Positions 1 to 8,766 of a stretch of 64,000 nucleotides of DNA are shown here, piece after piece. The DNA comes from Flavobacterium psychrophilum (lineage in GTDB: Bacteria; Bacteroidota; Bacteroidia; Flavobacteriales; Flavobacteriaceae). The notes under the pieces are model-generated. The model was not told the DNA's origin, searched no databases, and worked only from the letters and a program-made list of their open reading frames with translations. Location of the stretch: contig CALPPS020000001.1 of the NCBI GenBank assembly GCA_943325515.2, positions 9,411 through 73,410 of the forward strand, given 5' to 3'. The position numbers were made by a program, and so were the translations under genes. The first letter of the stretch is position 1. Every line of letters begins with the position of its first letter.

Positions 1-337
1 ATAACTCATCAAATCGCCCTTTAATTTTGCGTTCTGGTGTTCCTTCCAATTGTCTCCAGTCTGGAATGGTATAACCACGTAATACAGCCCAAACTGCAAA
101 TACTCTCCATAATTGGTCTCGGTTCATTGGTTCTTTTACATCAGCAATTTCCATGTAAAGTCTTTTCCAACGAACAATTTCATAGATAGTTTCAGCCACA
201 AATTTTCTATCGGAACTTCCCCAGCGTTTGTCTTTCTTTAAGGCACGAGCTACCACTTTATCGGCATATTCTCCTTCGTTGAAGATTGCGTTCAAAGAGT
301 CAATGGTAGTGTAAACTAGATTTCGATGTAATCGCAT
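1..337 (-). CDS. RsmB/NOP-family 16S rRNA m5C methyltransferase, 5' part only
   Basis: The gene starts at the ATG complementary to 335-337 and runs off the left edge, so about 112 N-terminal residues are visible. The protein begins MRLHRNLVYTTIDSLNAIF and continues with an all-helical, basic region that includes KRWGSSDRKF and IYEIVRWKR. This matches the NusB-like RNA-binding N-terminal domain of RsmB-type enzymes, which methylate C5 of a cytidine in 16S rRNA. The catalytic SAM domain would lie outside the window, so the two catalytic cysteines cannot be checked. A TAnnTTTG box sits 23 bases upstream of the start. The assignment rests on the N-terminal domain only. Confidence 0.75.
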   Translation of the reverse strand, partial: MRLHRNLVYTTIDSLNAIFNEGEYADKVVARALKKDKRWGSSDRKFVAETIYEIVRWKRLYMEIADVKEPMNRDQLWRVFAVWAVLRGYTIPDWRQLEGTPERKIKGRFDEL

Positions 338-665
338 GATATTAAAAAAAAATAAGCCTGCAAAGATATTGCTTTTTAATTAGCAACTTCAATAGTTAGA
401 CTTAATTATTAAAAATTGTAGCTTTGGTTTCTTTTCTGCAGTAAACTAGAAATACAAAATGTGTTGATTTTATTCTATTTATAGCTACTCGAATTGTCTA
501 TAAATATACATCACAAACTAATTAAACGCAACAACATATTAATTTGAATTTCAGTATGTTTTATAAAAATCATTCCGTATTAATTATTTAAAAAATAAAC
601 ATATCCAACATATTTTTTTAATTTATATTAAATATTTTTTGTTAATTTGAAAAATATTTATTCGC
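338..665. other. 328-bp AT-rich divergent intergenic region
   Basis: This spacer separates the divergent rsmB-like gene and the exported-protein cluster. It holds the rsmB-like promoter box at 361-368. The rest is very AT-rich, with no ORF or strong hairpin that I can see. The 666 gene must be transcribed from here, but no clean TAnnTTTG match lies next to it; TTAATTTG at about 644-651 is only near the consensus. Confidence 0.6.
361..368 (-). promoter_or_regulatory. -7 box of the rsmB-like gene
   Basis: The minus strand reads TATCTTTG, a full match to the Bacteroidota -7 consensus TAnnTTTG, 23 bases before the start codon. A TTG on the minus strand at 390-392 could be the -33 element, with a 21-base spacer. 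Confidence 0.5.
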
Positions 666-1148
666 ATGAAAAAAATTTTACTTCTATTTTTAATAACATT
701 TTCAAATATTCAAGCTCAGAAACTTCACCATCAAATGCTCTCTTCACAAGGAACTAGTAAAGAGGTGTCCAATGGTTTTTTTGTAAGTCAAACTATTGGT
801 CAGCAAAGTGTTATTGGCAACTATAACAGACAAGGTAAAATCTACGGTCAAGGATTTCAACAAAGTTTCTGGGGCAAATACATCAACAGTAACTCTTCTA
901 TTGCAATAAATACAGTTACTTATCCTAATCCTTTTGTATCTAATATTAATTTCCAGTTTTCACAAGCTGTAAAAGAAACTATAACTTTTAGTTTATTTGA
1001 TATTCGCGGCAGACTTATCTTGACCCAAGAAAAAGAAGCTACAGAAAATATATTATCAATTGATTTGCCCAATTTGTCTTCAAGCAATTACCTAGTGCGT
1101 TTAACAGCACCCAACTTTTTATACTACACACAAATCCTAAAAAAATAA
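666..1148 (+). CDS. Secreted protein with T9SS type A C-terminal sorting domain
   Basis: This 160-residue protein has a signal peptide (residues 1-17, ending QAQ). Its middle region contains the phrase SQTIGQQSVIG, common in small Bacteroidota secreted proteins. From about residue 86 (YPNPF) to the end it has a typical Por/T9SS C-terminal sorting domain with FSLFDIRGRL and a final YTQILKK. Such proteins are exported by Sec, then moved across the outer membrane by the type IX system and usually anchored to the surface. The mature part left after removing the sorting domain is only about 65 residues. It heads a same-strand cluster. Its stop codon overlaps the next start (TAATG), so the two genes are probably translationally coupled. 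The specific function is unknown. Confidence 0.8.
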   Translation: MKKILLLFLITFSNIQAQKLHHQMLSSQGTSKEVSNGFFVSQTIGQQSVIGNYNRQGKIYGQGFQQSFWGKYINSNSSIAINTVTYPNPFVSNINFQFSQAVKETITFSLFDIRGRLILTQEKEATENILSIDLPNLSSSNYLVRLTAPNFLYYTQILKK

Positions 1149-1759
1149 TGAGAAAACTAGTTATTTTAGTTATAATTTTCTGCTCTTATCAGAAAATTCA
1201 ATCCCAGGAAGTTTACCTGCAAACAGGTAAAAATTTCACAAATTATGATTATAAAAGTAATAGTAGCAATACATCTATTTTACAAGCCGGCACTGGTGAT
1301 TTCTATGAGATTGGTTATGTAATGACCCTAAAAAACGAAAAATTCAAATATGCTTTTGGATTAAATTTAAACGAATACAATGCTATTGCAGGTAACACTG
1401 TGAGTTCTTATTCATGGAATACTCAATATCTTGGAGTTCAAAATTCTTTCTCTGTATCGCTTGTTAAAAAAAGAGGATTTGAGGCTTCTGCTAATGGTGG
1501 ATTTGGTATTTCAACACTCATCTATGGAAAACAAGTCATTAATGGTGAGTATTTTGATCTTTCTTCACAAAAAGAATTCTCAGGATTTTGGATAACAAAC
1601 AAGTTAGGTATTTCGGCTAGTTATAATATTGATAATGATATATACTTGAGCCTAGGATATGCCTATTCTAAAAGTTTCAATCTATCCAACAACACAGATG
1701 AGAAACTATCTTTCAACAACAACCAAATTCAATTTGGTGTTCATTTCACGTTCAAATAA
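1148..1759 (+). CDS. Predicted outer-membrane beta-barrel protein
   Basis: A 203-residue protein with a signal peptide (residues 1-19). The rest alternates polar and hydrophobic residues with many aromatics, for example FYEIGYVMTL, YAFGLNLNEYN and IYLSLGYAYS, and it ends in the aromatic strand IQFGVHFTFK. That is the look of a small 8- to 10-strand outer-membrane barrel of the PorT/OmpW-like kind. Its start overlaps the stop of the T9SS cargo gene by one base, so the two are likely made together. It could anchor or help display its neighbours, but that is inference from position. No specific family was recognised. Confidence 0.6.
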   Translation: MRKLVILVIIFCSYQKIQSQEVYLQTGKNFTNYDYKSNSSNTSILQAGTGDFYEIGYVMTLKNEKFKYAFGLNLNEYNAIAGNTVSSYSWNTQYLGVQNSFSVSLVKKRGFEASANGGFGISTLIYGKQVINGEYFDLSSQKEFSGFWITNKLGISASYNIDNDIYLSLGYAYSKSFNLSNNTDEKLSFNNNQIQFGVHFTFK

Positions 1760-1771
1760 TATTAAATAGTT

Positions 1772-4700
1772 ATGAAAAAAATATACCTTTTATTAGTTCT
1801 TCTTTTAAGTTCAGTTATTTATGCACAGACTAATGGTATAACATACCAAGCAGTTATATTAAATCCTGAAGGTGACCATATCCCTGGGTATAATAACGAA
1901 AGAGCACCACTTGTTAATACACAAGTTTGTTTACGATTTATAATATATTCAGGAACAACACTTGAATATCAGGAGGACTTACAAACTACCACAGATGAAT
2001 TTGGAATGGTGAATGCAGTAATAGGAATGGGTATTCCGAGTGGTGGTTCTGCATCAAATTTTGGAAGTATTATATGGAATGGTAGTCCAAAAAGCTTAGC
2101 TGTTGAAATAGATTTCAAAGCATTATGTACCTCTTTCATAGGAATAAGTAATCAACCTTTTACGGCTGTGCCTTATGCTCTATATTCTGCTAGTTCTGGA
2201 ACAAATGGTGCAGCAGGACCACAAGGACCAATTGGATTAACTGGTGCACAAGGTGTAGCAGGTCCACAAGGGCCAATAGGATTAACTGGTGAACAGGGTG
2301 TAGCAGGACCACAAGGGCCAATAGGATTAACTGGTGAACAGGGTGTAGCAGGACCACAAGGGCCAATTGGATTAACTGGTCCACAAGGTGCAGATGGCCC
2401 TCAAGGAATCCAGGGAGTTTCTGGGTTAAGTACTGTTGGTGCTATTAGTAGTATAGCAAATTTAAATGGTGCCTCAATAACTGCTGGCGAATTAAACTTA
2501 GCTCCAGCAGATGAAAATAATGGAGGTGTTGTAACAACTGCTGACCAAACATTTTCAGGGACTAAAACTTTTACCGATACAGTTACTACAAACACTATTA
2601 ATACAACTACATTAACTGCAACAAGTGTTACATCGCCTTTTTATGCATCTATACCGCAAGTTTTAGTTTCTGGTTCAGACATAATTTGGGATCCTATTAA
2701 TGGATTAAATGCATCTGTAACATTAGACCAAAACAGTACTTTAAGTTTCTCTAACACACCAAGTGCTGGTACTTATGGAACTTTAGTGATCACACAAGAT
2801 GCTACTGGCGGAAGAACAATCACATTGCCTTCACTAATTAATAAAGTTTTGGGATCAGCTTCTAGTACAACTATTGCTTTATCAACAGCTGCAGGTGCTC
2901 AAGATATTTTAAATTTTTATTATGATGGAACAAATTGTTATTGGAATATAGGCCAAGGATATGGTCAAGCAGCAACTGCTCCTGCAACAGATCTTGCATC
3001 AGGTGTTTCAGGAACTTTATCAGTGACTAATGGTGGAACAGGTTCATCAACTCAAAACTTTGTTGATTTAACGACAGCACAAACTGTTGCAGGTGCTAAA
3101 TCATTTACATCAGAAGTAACCGCTAGTTCCTTTATCAAATCAGGAGGTACTGCTACAGAATTTTTAATGGCTGATGGTTCTACTTCTAATGGTAGTTCCA
3201 CATCTGTAGGTGCTATTAGTACTTCATCAACAGCAAATGGTGCTTCTATTACTGCAGGCGAATTAAACCTTGCTCCAGCCGATGAAAATAATGGGGGTGT
3301 AGTGACTACTGGTAATCAATTATTCGCAGGTAACAAGGCTTTTAACTCTGATCTAAATGTTAATGGAGTAACTATTGGTAAGGGTGCTGGGACTGGAAAC
3401 TACAATACTGCACTTGGTACGGGCGCGTTAAGAGGCAATATAGGATCTAATAATACAGCCGTTGGGTCAGAGTCTCTGTATGCTGCTGCTGGTATGTCAG
3501 GAAATGAGAACACGTCAGTGGGTTCATCTGCACTTTATTATAACCAGTCGGGTAGTTCAAATACGGCCATTGGATATCAGTCCTTATTTTATAATGAAAA
3601 CTCAAATAATACAGCTATTGGAAATCGGACTTTGGTCGCTAATGTTAGTGGAAGTGGAAATACAGCTTTAGGAAATGGAGCAAATGTAGGCTCAGATAAT
3701 TTGACAAATGCTACGGCAATTGGTAATGGAGCAACCGTTTATTCTAACGACACCATCCAATTAGGAAATTCATCAGTAACTAACGTAAATACAAGCGGTG
3801 CAATCACTGGAGCTTCTTTCATAAAATCAGGTGGTTCTGCTACCGAATTTTTAATGGCTGATGGTACTACTTCTAATGGTAGTTCCACATCTGTAGGTGC
3901 TATTAGTACTTCATCAACAGCAAATGGTGCTTCTATTACTGCAGGCGAATTAAACCTTGCTCCAGCCGATGAAAATAATGGGGGTGTAGTAACTACTGGT
4001 AATCAAACTTTTGCAGGTAATAAAACTTTCAATTCTGATTTAAAAGTGAATGGAATTACCGTTGGATTAGGTTTAGGTAACCAAACAAATAATACTGCGA
4101 TTGGTAATAATGTTTTGGCAAACAACATAACTGGAATTGCAAATACTGGAATTGGTTCTAATTCTTTAACTAACAGTAATTCAGCAAGTTTTAACGTTGC
4201 AATTGGTTTTGAGTCACTTAGAAGCACTACAAGTGGTGGAAGCAACGTGGCAATAGGTAGAAATTCAATGTATAGCAATACAACTGGAGATGTTAATACT
4301 GCTATTGGTGAAAGCTCACTTGTTTCAAATATTGATGGACGTTATAACACCGCCATGGGAATCGAATCACAAGCCGGAAATACCTCTGGAGGTGCTAATA
4401 CTGCAGTTGGAGCTTCAGCATTAGATAAAAATGTTAGCGGAAGTAATAATGCAGTTCTTGGTGCTTTTGCAGGAAGGTATATTGCAGATGGTAGCACTTT
4501 TAATTCTACTATTAATAATTCGGTTCTAATTGGATACGGTACAAGACCTCTAGCAGATGCTTCAAACAATGAAATCGTTATTGGATATGCTGCAGTAGGA
4601 AGCGGTTCTAATACAGTTACATTAGGAAATTCATCAGTAACTAACGTAAATACGAGCGGTTCAATTACTGCAAATGCAGCAATCAGTTCAGAAATAATAG

Positions 4701-4987
4701 CAAGCTTAACTATTGACAGTTCTAATGCAGAGGAGTTCAAAGGAAAAGTAATGATTTGTAATCCAAATAATGAAATTACAATTACTTTCAGTAATGATTT
4801 GCCATTAGGATTCAATTGTATGGTACTACAAAAAAGCACCGACTCTAATAAAATTAACTTTGCAGGAGGTTCTGGAGTAACCATGAAAAACAGAAATAAT
4901 TTTACCGCTACAGCAGGAAATTATGCTATTGCCACTATTGTAAATATCGGCGGTGGAATTATTGTTACCGCTGGAGATATGCAATAA
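1772..4987 (+). CDS. Large secreted fibre protein with collagen-like and YadA-head-like repeats
   Basis: A 1071-residue exported protein (signal peptide 1-18, ending IYAQ). Order of parts: an N-terminal domain of about 125 residues starting [14 protein letters not shown] and ending VPYALYSAS, as seen in other Bacteroidota fibre-like proteins; Gly-X-Y collagen-like repeats from residue 149 to about 219 with four 15-residue units; a linker with [19 protein letters not shown], present three times; and two blocks of NTAIG / NTAVG / NTALG repeats (about residues 533-663 and 766-956), which resemble the heads of trimeric autotransporter adhesins. The C terminus is Gly-rich and has no recognisable T9SS sorting domain. 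Such repeats usually form trimeric rods, so a surface adhesin or fibre is likely. The partner used for export is not evident. Confidence 0.75.
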   Translation: MKKIYLLLVLLLSSVIYAQTNGITYQAVILNPEGDHIPGYNNERAPLVNTQVCLRFIIYSGTTLEYQEDLQTTTDEFGMVNAVIGMGIPSGGSASNFGSIIWNGSPKSLAVEIDFKALCTSFIGISNQPFTAVPYALYSASSGTNGAAGPQGPIGLTGAQGVAGPQGPIGLTGEQGVAGPQGPIGLTGEQGVAGPQGPIGLTGPQGADGPQGIQGVSGLSTVGAISSIANLNGASITAGELNLAPADENNGGVVTTADQTFSGTKTFTDTVTTNTINTTTLTATSVTSPFYASIPQVLVSGSDIIWDPINGLNASVTLDQNSTLSFSNTPSAGTYGTLVITQDATGGRTITLPSLINKVLGSASSTTIALSTAAGAQDILNFYYDGTNCYWNIGQGYGQAATAPATDLASGVSGTLSVTNGGTGSSTQNFVDLTTAQTVAGAKSFTSEVTASSFIKSGGTATEFLMADGSTSNGSSTSVGAISTSSTANGASITAGELNLAPADENNGGVVTTGNQLFAGNKAFNSDLNVNGVTIGKGAGTGNYNTALGTGALRGNIGSNNTAVGSESLYAAAGMSGNENTSVGSSALYYNQSGSSNTAIGYQSLFYNENSNNTAIGNRTLVANVSGSGNTALGNGANVGSDNLTNATAIGNGATVYSNDTIQLGNSSVTNVNTSGAITGASFIKSGGSATEFLMADGTTSNGSSTSVGAISTSSTANGASITAGELNLAPADENNGGVVTTGNQTFAGNKTFNSDLKVNGITVGLGLGNQTNNTAIGNNVLANNITGIANTGIGSNSLTNSNSASFNVAIGFESLRSTTSGGSNVAIGRNSMYSNTTGDVNTAIGESSLVSNIDGRYNTAMGIESQAGNTSGGANTAVGASALDKNVSGSNNAVLGAFAGRYIADGSTFNSTINNSVLIGYGTRPLADASNNEIVIGYAAVGSGSNTVTLGNSSVTNVNTSGSITANAAISSEIIASLTIDSSNAEEFKGKVMICNPNNEITITFSNDLPLGFNCMVLQKSTDSNKINFAGGSGVTMKNRNNFTATAGNYAIATIVNIGGGIIVTAGDMQ
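2216..2428 (+). repeat. Collagen-like tandem repeat, 45-bp unit
   Basis: Four successive 45-bp units (2216-2260, 2261-2305, 2306-2350, 2351-2395) encode the 15-residue pattern [15 protein letters not shown]. A fifth, degenerate Gly-X-Y stretch follows. The units differ at only a few bases, so they are recent or homogenised copies and could change in number without shifting the frame. Confidence 0.9.
3180..3303 (+). repeat. 124-bp exact direct repeat, copy 1
   Basis: Base-for-base identical to 3867-3990 over 124 bp. The copies start 687 bp apart, which is exactly 229 codons. It encodes the linker ahead of the first YadA-head-like block. Confidence 0.95.
3867..3990 (+). repeat. 124-bp exact direct repeat, copy 2
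   Basis: Second copy of the 3180-3303 sequence. Similarity continues more loosely on both sides (FIKSGG upstream, GNKTFNSDL downstream), so the whole linker-plus-head module looks duplicated. Confidence 0.95.
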
Positions 4988-5034
4988 ATATATAAATTTA
5001 ATACTAATAACATATCCAATAAATCAATACTAAA

Positions 5035-6486
5035 ATGAAAAAAATAACTTTAATTACGCTTCTATTTCTAGCTTTCAGTTTTCAAAGCCATGCAAATAAT
5101 TTAATTGTGGGAACACCAGTAATTAGTGGAAACAAACTTACTTTTACTATTAAATGGGACAATAGTTGGTACGTTACAACAGGACCATCAAATTGGGATG
5201 CTGTTTGGATTTTTGTAAAAAGACAAACTTGTATAAGTGGTGCTTCAAGCCCATGGATACATGCTCAATTAGCAGCTAGTGGACAATCAGTAACAGGTAC
5301 AGTTCTTCAAGTGGATACTGTTTCTGATAATGCGGGTGTCTTCGTAAGAAGAGTCTCAGCTGGAATTGGTAATATTACTCAAGAAACAATTACATTAACA
5401 TTGGATGCTCCTGTGGGTGCAGATAATATTGGTGTATATGGGATGGAAATGGTAAATGTCCCAACTGGTAATTTCTTTATTGGGGATGGTAATTATAATA
5501 ATTATCAAGTTTTTGGAGATGCTAATAACCAGCCATTGCAAATTACAAGTTCAACTACAAGTTTGACTAATGCTCAATATGGTAATCAACAACAATTAGG
5601 ATCGTCAGTTACTTTACCAAGTACCTATCCTTTTGGTTATAATAGTTTTTATTGTATGAAATATGAAATTACTTGTGCTCAGTACGTATCTTTTCTCAAT
5701 ACTTTGTCTTATGATCAGCAACTACATAAACAACAAGATATGAACTGGAATACGACTCCACCAACTTCTCCTGAAGGTACAGGTTATATGTGTAATTGGG
5801 GTTATAGAATAGAGATTAAAACACCAGCTGTTTCTACAACTTCTTTAACTCCTGCTGTTTATGCATGTGATGCAAATGACAATGGAATATATGATGAAGA
5901 TTGTGATGGTTTAGGTTTACCCGTTCCCTTAAGACAAGAGCATTGGTTAAGCTATTTAGAGTGGTCAGCTTTGAGACCTATGTCAGAATTTGAATATGAA
6001 AAAGCTTGTAGAGGTCCACTCGATCCAGTTAAAGGTGAATATTCCTGGGGAAGCATCGATATTGCACAAATGCAATATACTGGTGCGGATTGGGGTTGTT
6101 CCACAGATATTCAAACTTATTTTGCATTAGGTCTTTGTAATTATTATACGTCTAGAATGTATAGAACAGGAAGTTCAGCTAATGCAAATACAGATAGAGT
6201 TCATGCTGGCGCAACTTATTATGGTATTCTTGATATGACTGGAAGTACTTATGAGCGTTGTGTAGGGGGGTGGGGTTATGATTATTCAACATTTACAACT
6301 GCTAATGGAGATGGAAATATAAATAATGATGGTACTTGTGGAAATGCAATATGGAATAATATGCAATATTGGAACAGAGGAGGTTCTGCTGTAAACTTCT
6401 ATGCAGGTCAAACTTCTAATAGAAATTATGGCAACGATGCAAGTTATGGTAATGCTCAAGCTGGTAGAGGAGTTAGATCTAATTAA
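5035..6486 (+). CDS. Secreted SUMF1/FGE-fold protein with N-terminal Ig-like domain
   Basis: A 483-residue exported protein (signal peptide 1-20). An N-terminal beta domain (about 21-125) contains WDAVWIFVKRQ. It is followed by a formylglycine-generating-enzyme-like (SUMF1) domain from MEMVNVPTGNFFIGDG (about residue 139) to the C terminus, with CMKYEITCAQYVSFLN, RPMSEFEYEKACRG and a final NRNYGNDASYG...GRGVRSN. SUMF1 folds serve in sulfatase maturation, in C-type-lectin-like binding proteins and in T9SS parts such as GldJ/GldK. Lying among fibre and LamG genes and being extracellular, a structural or binding role is likelier than sulfatase activation. No sulfatase gene is nearby. No T9SS sorting domain is seen. 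Confidence 0.75.
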   Translation: MKKITLITLLFLAFSFQSHANNLIVGTPVISGNKLTFTIKWDNSWYVTTGPSNWDAVWIFVKRQTCISGASSPWIHAQLAASGQSVTGTVLQVDTVSDNAGVFVRRVSAGIGNITQETITLTLDAPVGADNIGVYGMEMVNVPTGNFFIGDGNYNNYQVFGDANNQPLQITSSTTSLTNAQYGNQQQLGSSVTLPSTYPFGYNSFYCMKYEITCAQYVSFLNTLSYDQQLHKQQDMNWNTTPPTSPEGTGYMCNWGYRIEIKTPAVSTTSLTPAVYACDANDNGIYDEDCDGLGLPVPLRQEHWLSYLEWSALRPMSEFEYEKACRGPLDPVKGEYSWGSIDIAQMQYTGADWGCSTDIQTYFALGLCNYYTSRMYRTGSSANANTDRVHAGATYYGILDMTGSTYERCVGGWGYDYSTFTTANGDGNINNDGTCGNAIWNNMQYWNRGGSAVNFYAGQTSNRNYGNDASYGNAQAGRGVRSN

Positions 6487-6496
6487 TCCTATTTAA

Positions 6497-6997
6497 GTGA
6501 TAAAAAAAATAATTATATTAGTTTTAATTTGTTTGGTGCAAAACTCATTTGGACAAATTGTTCTTCCTTCTATGCGAGGGATATTCAATTCTAAAAAAAC
6601 TACTACCATGTATTCAGGCGGTAAAGGTTTTGGTACATTTCAGCAAAGTTTGTTTCAAAACGTTTGTGCACCACTTCAAGTTGAATCCATTTTCTATGGC
6701 GGAATAGGTTATGGAGATCAACAGCATGTAATTGTCCAAAATACTTGTACTCCTATATCCGTTGAATCTATTTTCTATGGAGGGATCGGTTATGGCGATC
6801 AACAGAAGGTCATAGTGCAGCTTGCTTGTGCTGAACCTGCAATTGAGTCTATTTTCTTCGGAGGCAAAGGTTACGGTGACCAACAAAAAACTGTTATTCA
6901 AAGTTTTTGTTCAGCCCCTTCAGTTGAATCAATATTTATTGGTGGTACTGGTTATGGTTTTCAAAAACAATCTGTTATTCAAAATACTTGTTACTAA
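6497..6997 (+). CDS. Small secreted protein of 27-residue Cys-containing tandem repeats
   Basis: A 166-residue protein from a GTG start 10 bases after the previous stop. It has a signal peptide (1-19, ending NSFGQ) and a short linker, then five units of 27 residues from residue 35. The core pattern is ESIFxGGxGYGxQ, followed by a hydrophobic stretch and one Cys near the unit end. The last unit ends right after its Cys with CY. No family was recognised. The regular spacing of Gly-rich turns and single cysteines suggests a repetitive beta-fold that could be cross-linked by disulfides; this is inference. It is co-oriented with, and close to, the SUMF1-fold and LamG genes. Confidence 0.7.
   Translation: MIKKIIILVLICLVQNSFGQIVLPSMRGIFNSKKTTTMYSGGKGFGTFQQSLFQNVCAPLQVESIFYGGIGYGDQQHVIVQNTCTPISVESIFYGGIGYGDQQKVIVQLACAEPAIESIFFGGKGYGDQQKTVIQSFCSAPSVESIFIGGTGYGFQKQSVIQNTCY
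6599..6994 (+). repeat. Five tandem 81-bp units encoding 27-residue repeats
   Basis: Units lie at 6599-6679 (most divergent), 6680-6760, 6761-6841, 6842-6922 and 6923-6994 (short by three residues). Protein similarity is clear, but the DNA has diverged at many third positions, so the array is old and kept by selection on the protein. Confidence 0.85.
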
Positions 6998-7004
6998 TAT
7001 TATT

Positions 7005-8516
7005 ATGAGAAAATATTTTTATCTTTTTCTATTGCTAACGGCATTTTTTTCCCACGCACAACACGGTTTTTTTCGTGCAAATAATAATTATGTGGCACCG
7101 GCAACAACATTAACACATTCAAATGCATTAGATTTCGATGGAATTGATGATTATGTTAATTGTGGTATAAATCCAAGTTTAAACCTTGTTAGTTCAATGA
7201 CTATTGAACTATGGATTAAGCCAAATCAGGAAATGGGTAATGGGAAGTGGGATAGATTAGTTCACAGAGATTGGCCTAGTGGATATTTTTTTGGAGGAAA
7301 AAACGGAGCGACTAATGCACTTGCAGTTGTATTGTCTGGAGATTTGAATGCTGCTGTAACTCCAAATAATACAATTGATGTAGGTGTTTGGCAACATGTC
7401 GGTTTTGTATTTGACGACCCTGCAAATAATATAAAAATTTATAAAAACGGAACGTTAATTTCTGATTCCACTTGGAATGGAACAATTTCGGGTAATCCAA
7501 ATAGTTTACTTACATTAAGTCAATCTTCAGAAACATTTAATGGTGCAATGGACGATGTTAGAATATGGAATATAGCACGAACTCAATCTGAAATCCAGTC
7601 CAATATGAATACAGAATTGGCTGGAACTGAAACAGGCTTAGTAGCATATTATCCCTTCAATCAAGGTGTTGCCGCAGGAGACAATACAGCTATAATTTCG
7701 GCAATAGATAAAACGTCCAATGCTTTAAACGGTACCTTAACTAATTTTAATAGAATTGGTACAACCAGTAATTTTGTGGTTGGGAAAGTGAATACAATTA
7801 TTAATGGATCAACACCATCACAGCCATCTCCAGTCTTAACTGGCGGACTTGTACTAAATTTAGATGCAGCAAATTTAACAAGTTATTCGGGAACTGGTTC
7901 TACATGGACAGATATAAGTGGTGCATCAAATAATATGAGTTTATTTAATGGCGCAAGCTTTGATTCGAGTAATCAAAATAGCATTCTTTTTGACGGAGTT
8001 AATGATTACGTTGGTAAAAATACTGCTATAAATACAGGACAAGATTTTACGATTTCTGTCTGGATGTACGCTACACTATTGGGTAATACTCGTACAAGTT
8101 TAGTTGCAAATAGCTATAATTATTCTAGTGGAAATGGATGGTTTTTTTGTACCGACGCTGGTGGAACTAACAATTCATTTTTTCTATCGATAGGAAACGA
8201 TTATCCTGTTAAAGTTTCGAGTTCCAATAGTATTTCATTAAATACTTGGAATTACTTAACTGCCGTAGTTAAAAGCGGCGGGCGATACATAGATTTGTAT
8301 AAAAATGGAATATTAATTTCGGGAGCTACTACAGATCTTGGAGCTAGTACAATCAATTATAACTATGCTAATTTTAGTATTGGATTTCGAGACCCAGCGG
8401 GCACTACAGATCCTTTTCATGGCAATATTGGTTCTACCCAAATATACAATCGGATACTTACAGCAGACGAAGTTTTACAAAATTTTAATACCACAAAGTT
8501 AAGGTACGGCTTATAA
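7005..8516 (+). CDS. Secreted protein with two LamG/concanavalin A-like domains
   Basis: A 503-residue protein starting at the ATG at 7005, seven bases after the preceding stop. I chose this start over an in-frame start about 180 bases upstream because it gives a clean signal peptide (MRKYFYLFLLLTAFFSHAQ) and no overlap with the repeat gene. Two jelly-roll LamG-like domains follow. The first (about 38-225) has ALDFDGIDDYVNCG, MTIELWIKP and GAMDDVRIWNIARTQSEI. The second (about 285-500) has ILFDGVNDYV, FTISVWMYA and STQIYNRILTADEVLQNFN. Such domains bind carbohydrate or protein outside the cell. No T9SS sorting domain is seen. It is the last gene of the exported-protein cluster. Confidence 0.8.
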   Translation: MRKYFYLFLLLTAFFSHAQHGFFRANNNYVAPATTLTHSNALDFDGIDDYVNCGINPSLNLVSSMTIELWIKPNQEMGNGKWDRLVHRDWPSGYFFGGKNGATNALAVVLSGDLNAAVTPNNTIDVGVWQHVGFVFDDPANNIKIYKNGTLISDSTWNGTISGNPNSLLTLSQSSETFNGAMDDVRIWNIARTQSEIQSNMNTELAGTETGLVAYYPFNQGVAAGDNTAIISAIDKTSNALNGTLTNFNRIGTTSNFVVGKVNTIINGSTPSQPSPVLTGGLVLNLDAANLTSYSGTGSTWTDISGASNNMSLFNGASFDSSNQNSILFDGVNDYVGKNTAINTGQDFTISVWMYATLLGNTRTSLVANSYNYSSGNGWFFCTDAGGTNNSFFLSIGNDYPVKVSSSNSISLNTWNYLTAVVKSGGRYIDLYKNGILISGATTDLGASTINYNYANFSIGFRDPAGTTDPFHGNIGSTQIYNRILTADEVLQNFNTTKLRYGL

Positions 8517-8766
8517 CTATAAAAATATTTAAAATTTAGTCAATACAACAATCAACTAAAAAAGTTGCTAAATCTTATAAAAGATTTAAACTATATAACA
8601 GCCGTAATAGAAGAGAAGTATCATATTAAAATATACTAAATTTCTTCAAAACTAATTGTAAATATATATTTTACCACCAATACTTCTTTAGATAATTATA
8701 ATCTTTCGAATGGAATTTGTGTATATTCTTTATTCAAAAAAAATAAAATCACCAGAAATTGGGAGT
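8517..8766. other. 250-bp AT-rich convergent spacer
   Basis: It lies between the LamG gene and the convergent kup gene. It holds one perfect 8-bp stem with a 4-base loop (8569-8588) that could weakly end transcription, although no T-run follows. Nothing else is recognisable. Confidence 0.4.

Noticed and set aside
2190-2384. Reverse-strand frame opposite the collagen repeats
   Set aside because: It is the antisense of a 45-bp repeat that simply stays open; no signal of real coding.
4342-4884. Long reverse-strand open frame (180 codons) inside the fibre gene, and a similar one at 4003-4278
   Set aside because: They arise opposite the NTAIG-type repeats, have low-complexity composition rich in Leu, Ala, Pro and Val, and no start context. 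The plus-strand gene explains them.
6822-7004. Upstream in-frame extension of the LamG protein
   Set aside because: It overlaps the 27-residue repeat gene, has no conserved content and lacks a signal peptide; ATG 7005 does have one.
8569-8588. Terminator after the LamG gene
   Set aside because: A perfect 8-bp stem is present but AT-rich and without a T-run; kept only as a note in the spacer entry.
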